Virus record (IMG/VR): IMGVR_UViG_3300029319_000638
Span: 1-20,989 of that record
Length of the DNA stretch: 20,989 bases
DNA from: a virus
Direction: 5' to 3' (one strand)
Positions 1-7,000 of this stretch are shown here, one piece after another. Numbering within the stretch: position 1 is the first letter of the stretch; every line of letters begins with the position of its first letter. The notes under the pieces are model-generated. The model did no database searches, was not told the origin of the DNA, and saw only the letters and a program-made list of their open reading frames with translations. A program made the position numbers and the translations under genes.

Positions 1-227
1 TAAGCATTGAATCAGATAGAAACATCTTATCTAAGCAAGATGTTATGTCAGTTGATTATCATACTGCTTATCACATTATGGGCACTAAGTGGGCATCTGC
101 TACAGATAACCCAACTAATGCTCAGTTAATGAACTCAAGCAACTGGGCTGCTACATATGATGTAGATTTAGTTCCTATTGTTGAGTTAATCGTTAACTCA
201 CCACTTGATACTTCAACTATTTCTTAA
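1..227 (+). CDS. Major capsid protein, C-terminal fragment (5' end outside window)
   Basis: The frame is open from the first base of the window to the stop at 225-227, giving the last 74 residues. An ATG at 45 exists, but the frame continues upstream, so it is not taken as the start. The segment AYHIMGTKWA, then NPTNAQL, then NWAATYD and VPIVELIVN resembles the C-terminal pattern of SPP1 gp13-like capsid proteins: a His, then G-x-K-W, then PTNA-L, then NW, then a short hydrophobic end. Position also fits: a terminator follows, then head-tail joining genes. In the assembled head this protein would form the icosahedral shell. It could instead be a different structural protein such as the tail tube protein, which is otherwise missing from the window, but the motif order and the gene order favour capsid. 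Confidence 0.65.
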   Translation, partial: SIESDRNILSKQDVMSVDYHTAYHIMGTKWASATDNPTNAQLMNSSNWAATYDVDLVPIVELIVNSPLDTSTIS

Positions 228-249
228 TAGTATTAAGTAGCAAAGTAGT

Positions 250-285
250 AAAAAGCCTCATCAATTATTGGTGGGGTTTTTTCTT
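250..285 (+). terminator. Rho-independent terminator after capsid gene
   Basis: The left arm AAAAAGCCTCATC (250-262) pairs with the right arm GGTGGGGTTTTTT (270-282) through a 7-base loop, with several G-T wobbles, and the right arm runs into a T tract. It sits 23 bases after the capsid stop codon. This would cap the highly expressed capsid message and lower read-through into the joining genes. Confidence 0.75.
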
Positions 286-319
286 TACGCTACAATAAAA
301 CTAAATTACTTTATCAATC

Positions 320-850
320 GTGGCAGCCACTATAAATGCAACTATAAAAGATGCTAATGCTAATAGCTATGTCACGTTGACAGAAGCTAATACTTATTTT
401 GAAACCGTCCCAGATTCGAGTACTTGGACAGATAAAACAGATGATCAAAAAAATAGAGCATTAATATCTGCGACTAGATGGATTGATAGTTTTGTTTACT
501 ACGGTGATAGATGTGATGATGGACAGGCATTGAAATTTCCAAGAAATAATTATCAAGTAGATGGTGTTGAGTTGGCTTGTTCTACTATTCCATTAAATAT
601 TAAGTATGCACAATATGAACTAGCTAGAGCTTTAGCAAATGATACTGATGCTATTACAGGAACTACTGGTAAAGATGGTAATTTTCAAGAAGTTGCTTTG
701 GGTGATCTTCGAGTCAAATACAATACAGATAGTCAGGGAACTGGATCTGTAAATAATATTCTAGATGTTTACCCGTGGTTACAAAGTTATCTTGGGGCTT
801 ATATGCTTGGAGGAGCTGGCACTTTTCAGATGAGGGTGGTTAGAGGATAA
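320..850 (+). CDS. Head-tail adaptor (DnaT-like ssDNA-binding family fold)
   Basis: A 176-residue protein with a GTG start; no clear Shine-Dalgarno sequence precedes it, and no better start is visible. Residues 10-75 match the pattern of the phage DnaT-like family: NSYVTLTEANTYF, then W, a run of AL-SATRW-D, G-RCDDGQALKFPRN. In phages, members of this family are encoded just after the capsid gene and act as connector or adaptor proteins placed between the portal and the head closure protein, despite the name taken from DnaT. The order here (capsid, this gene, head closure, neck, tail terminator) supports the structural role. The stop overlaps the next ATG as TAATG. Family assignment is from motif memory, not a search. 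Confidence 0.7.
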   Translation: MAATINATIKDANANSYVTLTEANTYFETVPDSSTWTDKTDDQKNRALISATRWIDSFVYYGDRCDDGQALKFPRNNYQVDGVELACSTIPLNIKYAQYELARALANDTDAITGTTGKDGNFQEVALGDLRVKYNTDSQGTGSVNNILDVYPWLQSYLGAYMLGGAGTFQMRVVRG

Positions 851-1236
851 TGGCAGGTCAACTCGATTCAGTATTTAAAAATGTTGCTAAAAGTGTTGTT
901 GCAACTTTAGGGGATTCTTTTAATCACACAATTACTTTTGTAAAAAAAGGAGTGCAAGAATATGATGTCGATAACGGTCAGCTTGTAAGTATAGACACTA
1001 CTTATTCAGATATTAAAGTTCCACTTGAATTTATACAATCCGAAGAAGAAGAAGGACAAGAGATTAGAAGAGCAAAACTATACATAACTCCAGATTTAAT
1101 TGGTGATAATCAAATCACATTTCAAGATAAAGTAAAACTCACATATGATGGACAGTTAAGAACTGCACAGATTTATGATATAGATACCAAAAAAGGTAAT
1201 CAGGTTTATCTTTATACAATCTTGGTGCGATTCTAA
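850..1236 (+). CDS. Probable head closure / head-tail joining protein
   Basis: A 128-residue protein joined to both neighbours by TAATG overlaps. It is predicted to be mostly beta: alternating strands such as HTITFVKK, KVPLEFI, KVKLTYDG and QVYLYTILVRF, with an acidic insert EEEEGQE near residue 68. Size, position between the adaptor and the gp10-like gene, and the beta-rich character fit the head closure (SPP1 gp16 / HK97 gp7-like) slot, which plugs the filled head and gives the tail a docking surface. There is no single diagnostic motif that I can name, so the call rests mainly on gene order. Confidence 0.5.
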   Translation: MAGQLDSVFKNVAKSVVATLGDSFNHTITFVKKGVQEYDVDNGQLVSIDTTYSDIKVPLEFIQSEEEEGQEIRRAKLYITPDLIGDNQITFQDKVKLTYDGQLRTAQIYDIDTKKGNQVYLYTILVRF

Positions 1237-1775
1237 TGGCAAGAAAAAAAGACTTTTTAAAAAGCGATCCAATGGCAGATATGCAGGCACAAATAAATGC
1301 TGATTTTAATAGTCTTATAAAAAAAACTCATAAAAGTTTGTCAACTAAAACTCATAGTCCTGTTTGGACGGGATTTTTTGCATCTAGCTGGAAAGCACAG
1401 ACTACAGGTGTAAGAGCAAAAGATGATATTAGAAAATTTAAACCGTGGGCGAATATTAAAAAGCAAAATTCATTTAGTCGTAATGGACGTTGGAACAGTA
1501 AAAGACCATCAAATCCAACAATTAGAATAAGGTATCCCGTTAATAGAACTTTTAATATTAATAGACCTGTGTTTATTGGTAATAGAGCAAAACACGCTGC
1601 TTATGCTCTTGAAGGAGGTAAGATTCAAAACTTTATACAAGGACGTATGGCTAAATTAATAGCGGATACAATGAAAGAAAAGAAAACAAAAGGTAGAATA
1701 TTTTTACAATCAAGACAGACACCTGGTTTTGGTCAATCAGGTAAACAAGCAGGTTATTCTGAGTTGAACTTATGA
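1236..1775 (+). CDS. HK97 gp10-like tail completion/neck protein
   Basis: A 179-residue, very basic protein (many Lys and Arg). It has the features of HK97 gp10-like proteins: an N-terminal helix of about 40 residues, the SPVWTGFFASSWKA segment (family pattern: P-x-D/W-T-G-x-x-x-S-W), a long variable basic middle, and a late HAAYALEGG block near residue 127 where family members have Y-A-x-x-x-E-x-G. These proteins complete the tail end that docks onto the head. The gene begins at a TAATG overlap, and its stop codon (1773-1775) overlaps the start of the tail terminator gene at 1772 as ATGA. The C-terminus is rich in Gln and Gly. Confidence 0.65.
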   Translation: MARKKDFLKSDPMADMQAQINADFNSLIKKTHKSLSTKTHSPVWTGFFASSWKAQTTGVRAKDDIRKFKPWANIKKQNSFSRNGRWNSKRPSNPTIRIRYPVNRTFNINRPVFIGNRAKHAAYALEGGKIQNFIQGRMAKLIADTMKEKKTKGRIFLQSRQTPGFGQSGKQAGYSELNL

Positions 1776-2200
1776 GTTTAAAAAACACTAGAGCTACGTT
1801 TGAAAAAGCAGTAACCGATGCTGTTTTAGACGATGATCCAACCATTTCTATGGTTTATGACAATCTAAATTTCAGCACACCTGGTCAACAAGAAAGATAT
1901 GTAGTGATGAATGTAAATTATTCACAAGCAACATTACAACCTCAAGGAGCAGCTATAGACTATTATTCTGGGGTTATACAATGTAATATTCACGTTCCTA
2001 AAAACAATGGTACGCAAGAATTAATGGAGATATCAGAGAAAGTGATAGATGGTTTAACTTCTGTAAATGCTTCTGATTATGTTGATACATTGTCCGTAAA
2101 ACCTAGAGTTCAAGATATAGTGGGTCCTAATTTATTGGATATTGAAGAAAGAAGTCATTTTGTTGGTGTAATATCTTGCCAATTCTCAGCAAATGCCTAG
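1772..2200 (+). CDS. Tail terminator protein (lambda U-like, DUF4128-type)
   Basis: A 142-residue protein starting in an ATGA overlap with the gp10-like gene. The pattern of an N-terminal helix, a central beta segment YVVMNVNYSQATLQPQG, then YYSGVIQCNIHVPKNNGTQELMEISEKVIDGL, and a C-terminal FVGVISCQFSA strand is typical of phage tail terminators of the DUF4128 type. The ring formed by this protein caps the tail tube when its length is reached and provides the interface to the head. In lambda the next gene would be the tail tube protein V; here the stop at 2198-2200 is followed only 27 bases later by the chaperone gene. Confidence 0.65.
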   Translation: MSLKNTRATFEKAVTDAVLDDDPTISMVYDNLNFSTPGQQERYVVMNVNYSQATLQPQGAAIDYYSGVIQCNIHVPKNNGTQELMEISEKVIDGLTSVNASDYVDTLSVKPRVQDIVGPNLLDIEERSHFVGVISCQFSANA

Positions 2201-2206
2201 TATAAT
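2176..2206 (+). promoter_or_regulatory. Candidate sigma-70-type promoter before tail chaperone gene
   Basis: A perfect -10 box TATAAT lies at 2201-2206, directly after the tail terminator stop. TTGCCA at 2176-2181 matches the -35 consensus at five of six positions, but the spacer is 19 bases, longer than the usual 17. Transcription would begin about 14 bases before the ATG at 2227. In DNA this AT-rich a chance match is quite possible. Confidence 0.4.
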
Positions 2207-2226
2207 AAAGTAGCAATACTTATTTT

Positions 2227-2580
2227 ATGACTAGAGCAATCGAACTTTTGAAGAATAGTTTTGGTGTTAGCCAACTATATCAACATGACGTAACAAAAGA
2301 CGGAAAAGTTATTTTTACTGTTTATTGGCACCCACTTACTATTGCAGAGAGAGAATCAATACAAAAAAAATCAATTAATGATGATACTAATGATTTTGCT
2401 TTGATGTTAATGATTCAAAAGGCATTAGATAAAGATGGTTCAAGAATTTTTCAAGATGGTGACAAAGCATCTTTAAGAAGAGAAGTGGAAGCAAATGTTT
2501 TACAAGAAATTCAATTAGCTATGATTAACGCTGGTATTGATAAGGAGGTTAAAGAGGCTAAAGCCGAGTTAAAAAGCTAA
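2227..2580 (+). CDS. Tail assembly chaperone (lambda G-like), unshifted product
   Basis: A 117-residue protein in the position of lambda gpG, between the tail terminator and the tape measure gene. The N-terminal part has a short strand section with FTVYWHPLTIAERE (residues 31-44); the rest is helical and charged, ending in a Lys-rich run EVKEAKAELKS. Chaperones of this type coat the tape measure protein during tail assembly and are absent from the finished virion. The gene ends at a tandem TAATAA directly after an A5 tract, and a gpT-like frame opens exactly there (see the fusion entry). No strong Shine-Dalgarno sequence is seen. No cysteine or enzymatic motif is present. Confidence 0.7.
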   Translation: MTRAIELLKNSFGVSQLYQHDVTKDGKVIFTVYWHPLTIAERESIQKKSINDDTNDFALMLMIQKALDKDGSRIFQDGDKASLRREVEANVLQEIQLAMINAGIDKEVKEAKAELKS

Positions 2581-2767
2581 TAATCAATGGAAATTTATTT
2601 ATTCATTAGCAAAAGAATTAGGAAAAACTGTTTCTGAATTGTGTGAGACTTTAACAGTTGAAGAGATGATAGGTTGGGCTGCCTATGCTGAAATAGAACA
2701 TGATGAATATGAAAAACAAAAAGAACAAGCACAAAGAAATAGTGCTATAAAAGGCAGAAAGCGGTAA
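2227..2767 (+). CDS. G-T tail assembly chaperone fusion made by ribosomal frameshift
   Basis: After the G stop, the frame shifted by +1 (equivalently -2) is open from 2573 to the stop at 2765-2767 and has no start codon of its own near its beginning. It encodes a domain starting ANNQWKFIYSLAKELGKT, then ELCETLTVEEMIGWAAYAE and a charged tail. This matches the usual T-type chaperone layout: a W, a helix with L-A-x-x-L-G, an E-L, and a late W-x-A-Y. The junction is TTA AAA AGC TAA TAA at 2569-2583; tRNA-Lys on AAA (2572-2574) could slip one base forward onto AAA (2573-2575), giving a 179-residue fusion. Programmed frameshifts in this gene pair are a known feature of long-tailed phages, mostly -1 but also +1 and -2. 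A sequencing indel is the alternative. Confidence 0.7.
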
Positions 2768-2799
2768 GATAGAGAAAATATTGTGGTTCTTTTTTAAAA

Positions 2800-4737
2800 G
2801 TGGCTAATTATGATGTTCAAATAGCTATAGCTGTTAAAGGACAGAAAGAACTACAAAGGACCCGTGTAGAAACTAGACTTTTACAAAGGTCAATAGATAG
2901 ACTTAATAAAACAGTTGTAAAAGAAAGCAAAAAAAGTGTTAAATCATTTGATAGTTTAAGTAAAGAAGTTAATCGTGCTAGTAAGGCTTTAAATACAGCA
3001 GCGATTGGCACTGACGATTATCGCAAAGCAATCCGAAATGTAATTAAAGTTGAAGATCAATATAGTAAAGAGTTAGCTAAAAAAGCTAAAATTTTTCAAA
3101 TAGAAAAAGTTGCTTATAAAGAAGGTATAAGTTTTAGTCAAGCAAAAGAAAAAATAATTCAAAGAGAAATAAAAGCTGAAAATGAATTAGCAAAAGCACG
3201 ATTAAGAAGTAGTAAAGTAGGATCTGCTATTGGTAGAGGTGCTGCGAGTGCTGTAGGTAGTGGAATCATTGGTGGTGGTTTTCCTTTGTTGTTTGGACAA
3301 GGACCGTTATCTGCTTTAGGTGGTGCTGCTGGTGGTGTAGCTGGTGGTGCATTATCAGCCATACCTGGTATGGGTCAGTTTGGTTTTGCACTATCTATAG
3401 CTGGTACAGCCATTGGTTCGGCTATGGAAGATCTAAGTGAAGCAATGCGTAAGCCAGAAGATAATATTGAGAATTTGATTGGAAAGCTAGGGTTAGTGGG
3501 AACTCCTACTGAAAAAATGGCTAAAGAATTAGAGAAGCTAGGTTTAAAAGGTTCAGCAGCAAAATTAGTTATGGATAAATTTAATGAAAAATTTGGCGAT
3601 GCACCTGATATTTTAAAAGAAAATTCTGAAAAAATGCTTGAATTTAAAAATAAAATTAATGAATTAGGAACAGCTATAACTTTATTTTTAGGCAAGGCTT
3701 TAGTTCCATTTATTGATTCCATAATGAGCGGAATGACTCAAGGAAGCTTATTAAAATCATTAAAAGCTCAAGAAGGAACAAATTTTAGTAAGGCACAACA
3801 ATCTATCGTAAATCAATCTCAATTAGAGGCTCAAAGGTTATTTCAAACTACAAATCAAGGTAAAGATATTGGTAAAACTTATAGTCAAATTTTTGATGAA
3901 AGACTTACTTTTAACCTTAAGAAAGCAGTTGGTTCACCAGATGCTATTGCAAATTTATTACCAGGAACCCCTCAAGGTGGCCCTCCTCCAATAGATCCAA
4001 ATCAAGATTTTATTGAAAAAACAAAATTTAATAAAGAAATTTTACCTTTACAGCAAGCTTTAGAGATTGAACAAAAAAGATTAACTACGAGTAGTGAAAA
4101 ACTAACTCTTATGCAGGAACAATTTGAATTAACTAATTTAGAAAACGAATTAGAACTTTTAAAACTAGATAATAAAGGAACAGAAAACGGCTTACATGAC
4201 GATACTATAAAAAAATTAGAAGCACAGATTAATTTACAAGAACAAGTCGTTGATAATGCAAAAGCACTTGCAGATCCTTTTAGAGAAGTTTCTAATATTA
4301 TTGCTCAAGACATTGGTAATGGTATTAGAGGTTTAATAAAAGGAACTGAAACCTTAGGTAATCTTTTAAATAACGTAGTAAATAAGTTAATAGATGGTTT
4401 TATCAATATGGCAATATTTGGTAATTTTGGAGGAACTTTTGAAAGAGGTTCAGGATTACTAGGAGGTATTTTTAAAGCAAAAGGTGGACCAGTAAAAGGA
4501 GGTGGAAGTTACATAGTAGGAGAACGTGGTCCAGAAATGTTTAGCCCAGGTGTTTCTGGTACGATTACACCAAATCATGCTCTTGGTGGTTCAACTACAG
4601 TTGTAGTAAACGTAGACGCTTCTGGTACAGAAGTTGAAGGAGATGAAGAACAAGGAAGAGAGCTTGGTCGTCTTATCTCAGTTGCAGTACAATCTGAAAT
4701 AATACAACAAAAAAGACCTGGAGGTTTGCTTGCGTAA
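2800..4737 (+). CDS. Tape measure protein (lambda H-like)
   Basis: A 645-residue protein with a GTG start; the next ATG choices would cut the N-terminal coiled coil. Residues 10-140 are Lys/Glu-rich helix, residues 143-208 are a Gly/Ala-rich hydrophobic stretch of the kind inserted into host membranes, and residues 400-490 are again coiled coil. The C-terminal block near residues 557-592, with AKGGPVKGGGSYIVGERGPE then G-I-TPN, is the typical tape measure ending. The protein sets tail length and then leaves with the DNA. At the usual 0.15 nm per residue it would specify a tail near 97 nm. It directly follows the G-T chaperone pair, and its stop overlaps the M-like gene as TAATG. Confidence 0.9.
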   Translation: MANYDVQIAIAVKGQKELQRTRVETRLLQRSIDRLNKTVVKESKKSVKSFDSLSKEVNRASKALNTAAIGTDDYRKAIRNVIKVEDQYSKELAKKAKIFQIEKVAYKEGISFSQAKEKIIQREIKAENELAKARLRSSKVGSAIGRGAASAVGSGIIGGGFPLLFGQGPLSALGGAAGGVAGGALSAIPGMGQFGFALSIAGTAIGSAMEDLSEAMRKPEDNIENLIGKLGLVGTPTEKMAKELEKLGLKGSAAKLVMDKFNEKFGDAPDILKENSEKMLEFKNKINELGTAITLFLGKALVPFIDSIMSGMTQGSLLKSLKAQEGTNFSKAQQSIVNQSQLEAQRLFQTTNQGKDIGKTYSQIFDERLTFNLKKAVGSPDAIANLLPGTPQGGPPPIDPNQDFIEKTKFNKEILPLQQALEIEQKRLTTSSEKLTLMQEQFELTNLENELELLKLDNKGTENGLHDDTIKKLEAQINLQEQVVDNAKALADPFREVSNIIAQDIGNGIRGLIKGTETLGNLLNNVVNKLIDGFINMAIFGNFGGTFERGSGLLGGIFKAKGGPVKGGGSYIVGERGPEMFSPGVSGTITPNHALGGSTTVVVNVDASGTEVEGDEEQGRELGRLISVAVQSEIIQQKRPGGLLA

Positions 4738-5102
4738 TGGCTACTTTTCCTTCAATAAAACCAACTTACGGCCTTCGTAAAAAATCTAAACCAAATACTA
4801 GAACAATTCGTTTTGCTGATGGATATGAACATAGACTCTTGTTTGGTTTAGCACAACATCAAAACCCAAAAGAATTTACTTTTACTTACGAAGTATCAGA
4901 AACAGACGCAGATACTATCGAAACATTTTTAGATGCCCGTGCAAATGACAGTGATAGTTTTAATTTTGCTGAAGGTTTTTTACCTGAAGAAACTGCTTCA
5001 AACTTTGAATTTGTTTGCGAGTCATGGAGCAAGTCGATACCATATAACAATAGAGCTACAATTCAAGCCACATTTAGACAAGTATTTGAACCAGCATCGT
5101 AA
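4737..5102 (+). CDS. Minor tail protein M-like (tail tip)
   Basis: A 121-residue protein between tape measure and the L-like gene, joined to both by TAATG overlaps. The body matches the phage minor tail protein family (lambda gpM): an N-terminal FPSIKPTYG, then a strand with TIRFADGYEHRL, the QNPKEFTFTYEVSE segment followed by ETFLDAR and a final W-x-x-x-x-x-x-x-N-RATIQATFRQVFEP. In lambda, M is part of the tail tip cone that closes the tube above J. The match is in both sequence pattern and position. Confidence 0.8.
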   Translation: MATFPSIKPTYGLRKKSKPNTRTIRFADGYEHRLLFGLAQHQNPKEFTFTYEVSETDADTIETFLDARANDSDSFNFAEGFLPEETASNFEFVCESWSKSIPYNNRATIQATFRQVFEPAS

Positions 5103-5701
5103 TGTCAGTTAATTCAGCCGTATTTAGCGATTTACAATCAATAAATCCGTCAGCGATTATAGAGTTATTTACTCTCCAATTATCAACTGAATTACATGGT
5201 GCAAATACAGTTTATAGATTTCATGCTGGTAGTAATCTAAATGCTAATGGCAAGATAGTATGGAAAGGAGAAGAATATTTTAGATTTCCTGTACAAGCTT
5301 CGGGTTTTGCTTTTCAAAAAGGGCAGTTACCTAGACCTAAAATAATGATTAGCAATGGTGGTAATCAAGGAAGTTCAGTAACGGGTTTAAGTTTTTCTGC
5401 AATACTTTTAAGTGTTAATGAAACCACAACAGGAAATGACCTTACAGGAGCCGTAGTTACAAGAATAAGAACACTAGCTAAATTTATTGATGCTGCAAAT
5501 TTTGCTGATAATACAAATGCAACTGCTGATCCTAATGCAGAATTTCCTCAAGAAATCTATTCGATAGATCGCAAAGCATCAGAGACTAGAGAAGTTGTAG
5601 AATTTGAACTTGCTGCTCCTACTGATCTTGCTGGTGTTCGGATTCCAGGCCGTCAAGCTACCCGTTCAATCTTTCCCGCAATTGGTACGTTTGCAGGGTA
5701 A
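5102..5701 (+). CDS. Minor tail protein L-like, lacking the Fe-S C-terminal domain
   Basis: A 199-residue protein in the lambda L slot (M-L-K-I-J order). The N-terminal part has IIELFTLQL, then YRFHAGSN, WKGEEYFRFPVQASGF and LPRPKIMISN, all typical for gpL. The end reads DLAGVRIPGRQATRSIF and stops after FAG. Lambda gpL continues past this point with a cysteine-rich domain that binds a [4Fe-4S] cluster. Here there is no cysteine in the whole protein, and the stop comes where that domain should begin. The next gene starts two bases after the stop, so there is no room for a shifted continuation. It should still form the ring linking M to I and J. Confidence 0.85.
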   Translation: MSVNSAVFSDLQSINPSAIIELFTLQLSTELHGANTVYRFHAGSNLNANGKIVWKGEEYFRFPVQASGFAFQKGQLPRPKIMISNGGNQGSSVTGLSFSAILLSVNETTTGNDLTGAVVTRIRTLAKFIDAANFADNTNATADPNAEFPQEIYSIDRKASETREVVEFELAAPTDLAGVRIPGRQATRSIFPAIGTFAG

Positions 5702-5703
5702 AC

Positions 5704-6405
5704 ATGACTTGGAAATACAAAGCATTACTTCACGCACAACGAGAAGATCCAAAAGAATCCTGTGGTCTTTTACTAAACATTAAAGGTAAGGAAAGATATT
5801 ATCCCTGTCGTAATCTTTCAATGACAGAGCATCAATGTTTTATTATCGACCCAGAAGATTATGTAAAAGCAGATAATACAGGAGAAATTGTTGGGGTTAT
5901 TCATAGTCACCCAATAACACCTCCTGCACCCAGTCAGGCAGATAAGATTGGTTGCGAAAATAGTAATTTACCGTGGCATATTGTTAACCCAAAAACAGAA
6001 CAATGGGCTTATTTAGAACCATGTGGTTACAAGCCACCAATTCTAGGCCGTCAATGGGTATGGGGTATTACAGATTGTTGGGCTTTAGTTAGAGATTGGT
6101 ATAAACAAAATAAAAACATAGAATTAAGAGATTGGGAGCGACCTGCTACTCCCGAAGATTTTTTAAAAGATCCCATGTTTGAAAGATGTGCATGGCGAAC
6201 AGGTTTTAGAGAATTACGACCAGAAGAACCTTTAGAAAATGGTGATTTATTATTTATGAGTATTTTAAATCCAGGGTTAAATCATGTAGCATTATTTTTT
6301 GAAGGAGATGTTATTCATCATTTAACCGATAGACTATCTTGTAGAGAGCCTTACTCTGAATGGCTGTTAAAATGTACAGGAAAGAGGTTACGTTATGCTT
6401 CGTAA
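5704..6405 (+). CDS. Tail tip protein K-like: JAMM peptidase plus NlpC/P60 hydrolase
   Basis: A 233-residue two-domain protein. Residues 1-115 form a JAB/MPN domain with an intact JAMM zinc motif: Glu18, His67-Ser-His69, Ser77 and Asp80 in the spacing H-x-H-x7-S-x2-D. Residues 116-233 form an NlpC/P60 cysteine peptidase domain with catalytic Cys125 in TDCWALVRDWY and the partner His194 in NHVALFF. Lambda gpK has the same pair. The NlpC half is thought to cut peptidoglycan cross-links during DNA entry, and the JAMM half probably processes a tail tip partner. All key residues visible here are present, so both activities may be live. It follows L by two bases and overlaps the I-like gene by 11 bases. 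Confidence 0.92.
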   Translation: MTWKYKALLHAQREDPKESCGLLLNIKGKERYYPCRNLSMTEHQCFIIDPEDYVKADNTGEIVGVIHSHPITPPAPSQADKIGCENSNLPWHIVNPKTEQWAYLEPCGYKPPILGRQWVWGITDCWALVRDWYKQNKNIELRDWERPATPEDFLKDPMFERCAWRTGFRELRPEEPLENGDLLFMSILNPGLNHVALFFEGDVIHHLTDRLSCREPYSEWLLKCTGKRLRYAS

Positions 6406-7000
6406 AGTAAAACTATATGGAGAATTAGCTAAATTTGTAGGCCACAAAGAATTTGAGGTCAATGCAGACACGGTTGGAAAAGCTATAAGTTTTTTAATTC
6501 ATAACTTTCCAGGGTTGGAAAAGCATATGAGTCCTAAATATTATCAAGTAAAAGTTGGTAATTATGAAATAGAAGAACAAGAAATAAACTATCCTGTTGG
6601 TTCAGAGGACATACATTTTGTGCCTGTTATTCAGGGAGCAGGAAGAGGAATCGGAAAATTTTTATTAGGTGCAGCTATGATAGGTCTTGCATTTGCAATG
6701 CCAGGTGCTGTATTTCAAGGATTTGGTGGATTTTCAGCAGCAGCAGGATATAGCGGATTTCAAGCAGCGATTGGAAATATTGGTATTGCGTTAGCTTTAT
6801 CGGGAGTATCTGATATGTTATTTCCTTTACCTCAACCACAAAAATTTAGTTCAGAAGAAGATCCACAATTATCATTTAGTTTTAGTGGAGTGCAAAATAC
6901 ATCACGGGCAGGTACACCTATTCCAATAGTTTACGGAGAAATGATGACAGGATCAGTTGTAATATCTGCTGCTGTAGACACTAATCAGGTAGATGTATGA
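6395..7000 (+). CDS. Tail assembly protein I-like
   Basis: A 201-residue protein. Residues 1-78 look like the ubiquitin-like beta-grasp fold of lambda gpI (MLRKVKLYGELAKFVG, then a strand-helix-strand pattern ending IHFVPVIQG). Residues 80-140 are a Gly/Ala-rich hydrophobic stretch, and the end carries SFSFSGVQNTSRAGTPIPIV then YGEMMTGSVVISA, characteristic of the family. The start lies inside the K-like gene (11-base overlap) and the stop overlaps the J start as ATGA, so the three are probably translated together. In the gpK JAMM/gpI beta-grasp pairing, gpI may be a substrate of K; this is inference from the known resemblance to deubiquitinase-ubiquitin pairs. Confidence 0.85.
   Translation: MLRKVKLYGELAKFVGHKEFEVNADTVGKAISFLIHNFPGLEKHMSPKYYQVKVGNYEIEEQEINYPVGSEDIHFVPVIQGAGRGIGKFLLGAAMIGLAFAMPGAVFQGFGGFSAAAGYSGFQAAIGNIGIALALSGVSDMLFPLPQPQKFSSEEDPQLSFSFSGVQNTSRAGTPIPIVYGEMMTGSVVISAAVDTNQVDV

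Noticed and set aside
45-227. A complete 60-residue gene starting at ATG 45
   Set aside because: The same frame continues without a stop to the window start, and the sequence reads as the end of a capsid protein, so it is a truncated gene at the edge.
268-296. Promoter TTGGTG...TACAAT before the gene at 320
   Set aside because: The -35 matches only half of the consensus and lies inside the terminator stem.
2587-2640. Independent start of the T chaperone at ATG 2587
   Set aside because: That ATG is in the frame of G, not T, and meets a stop after about 16 codons; the T frame has no start near its beginning.
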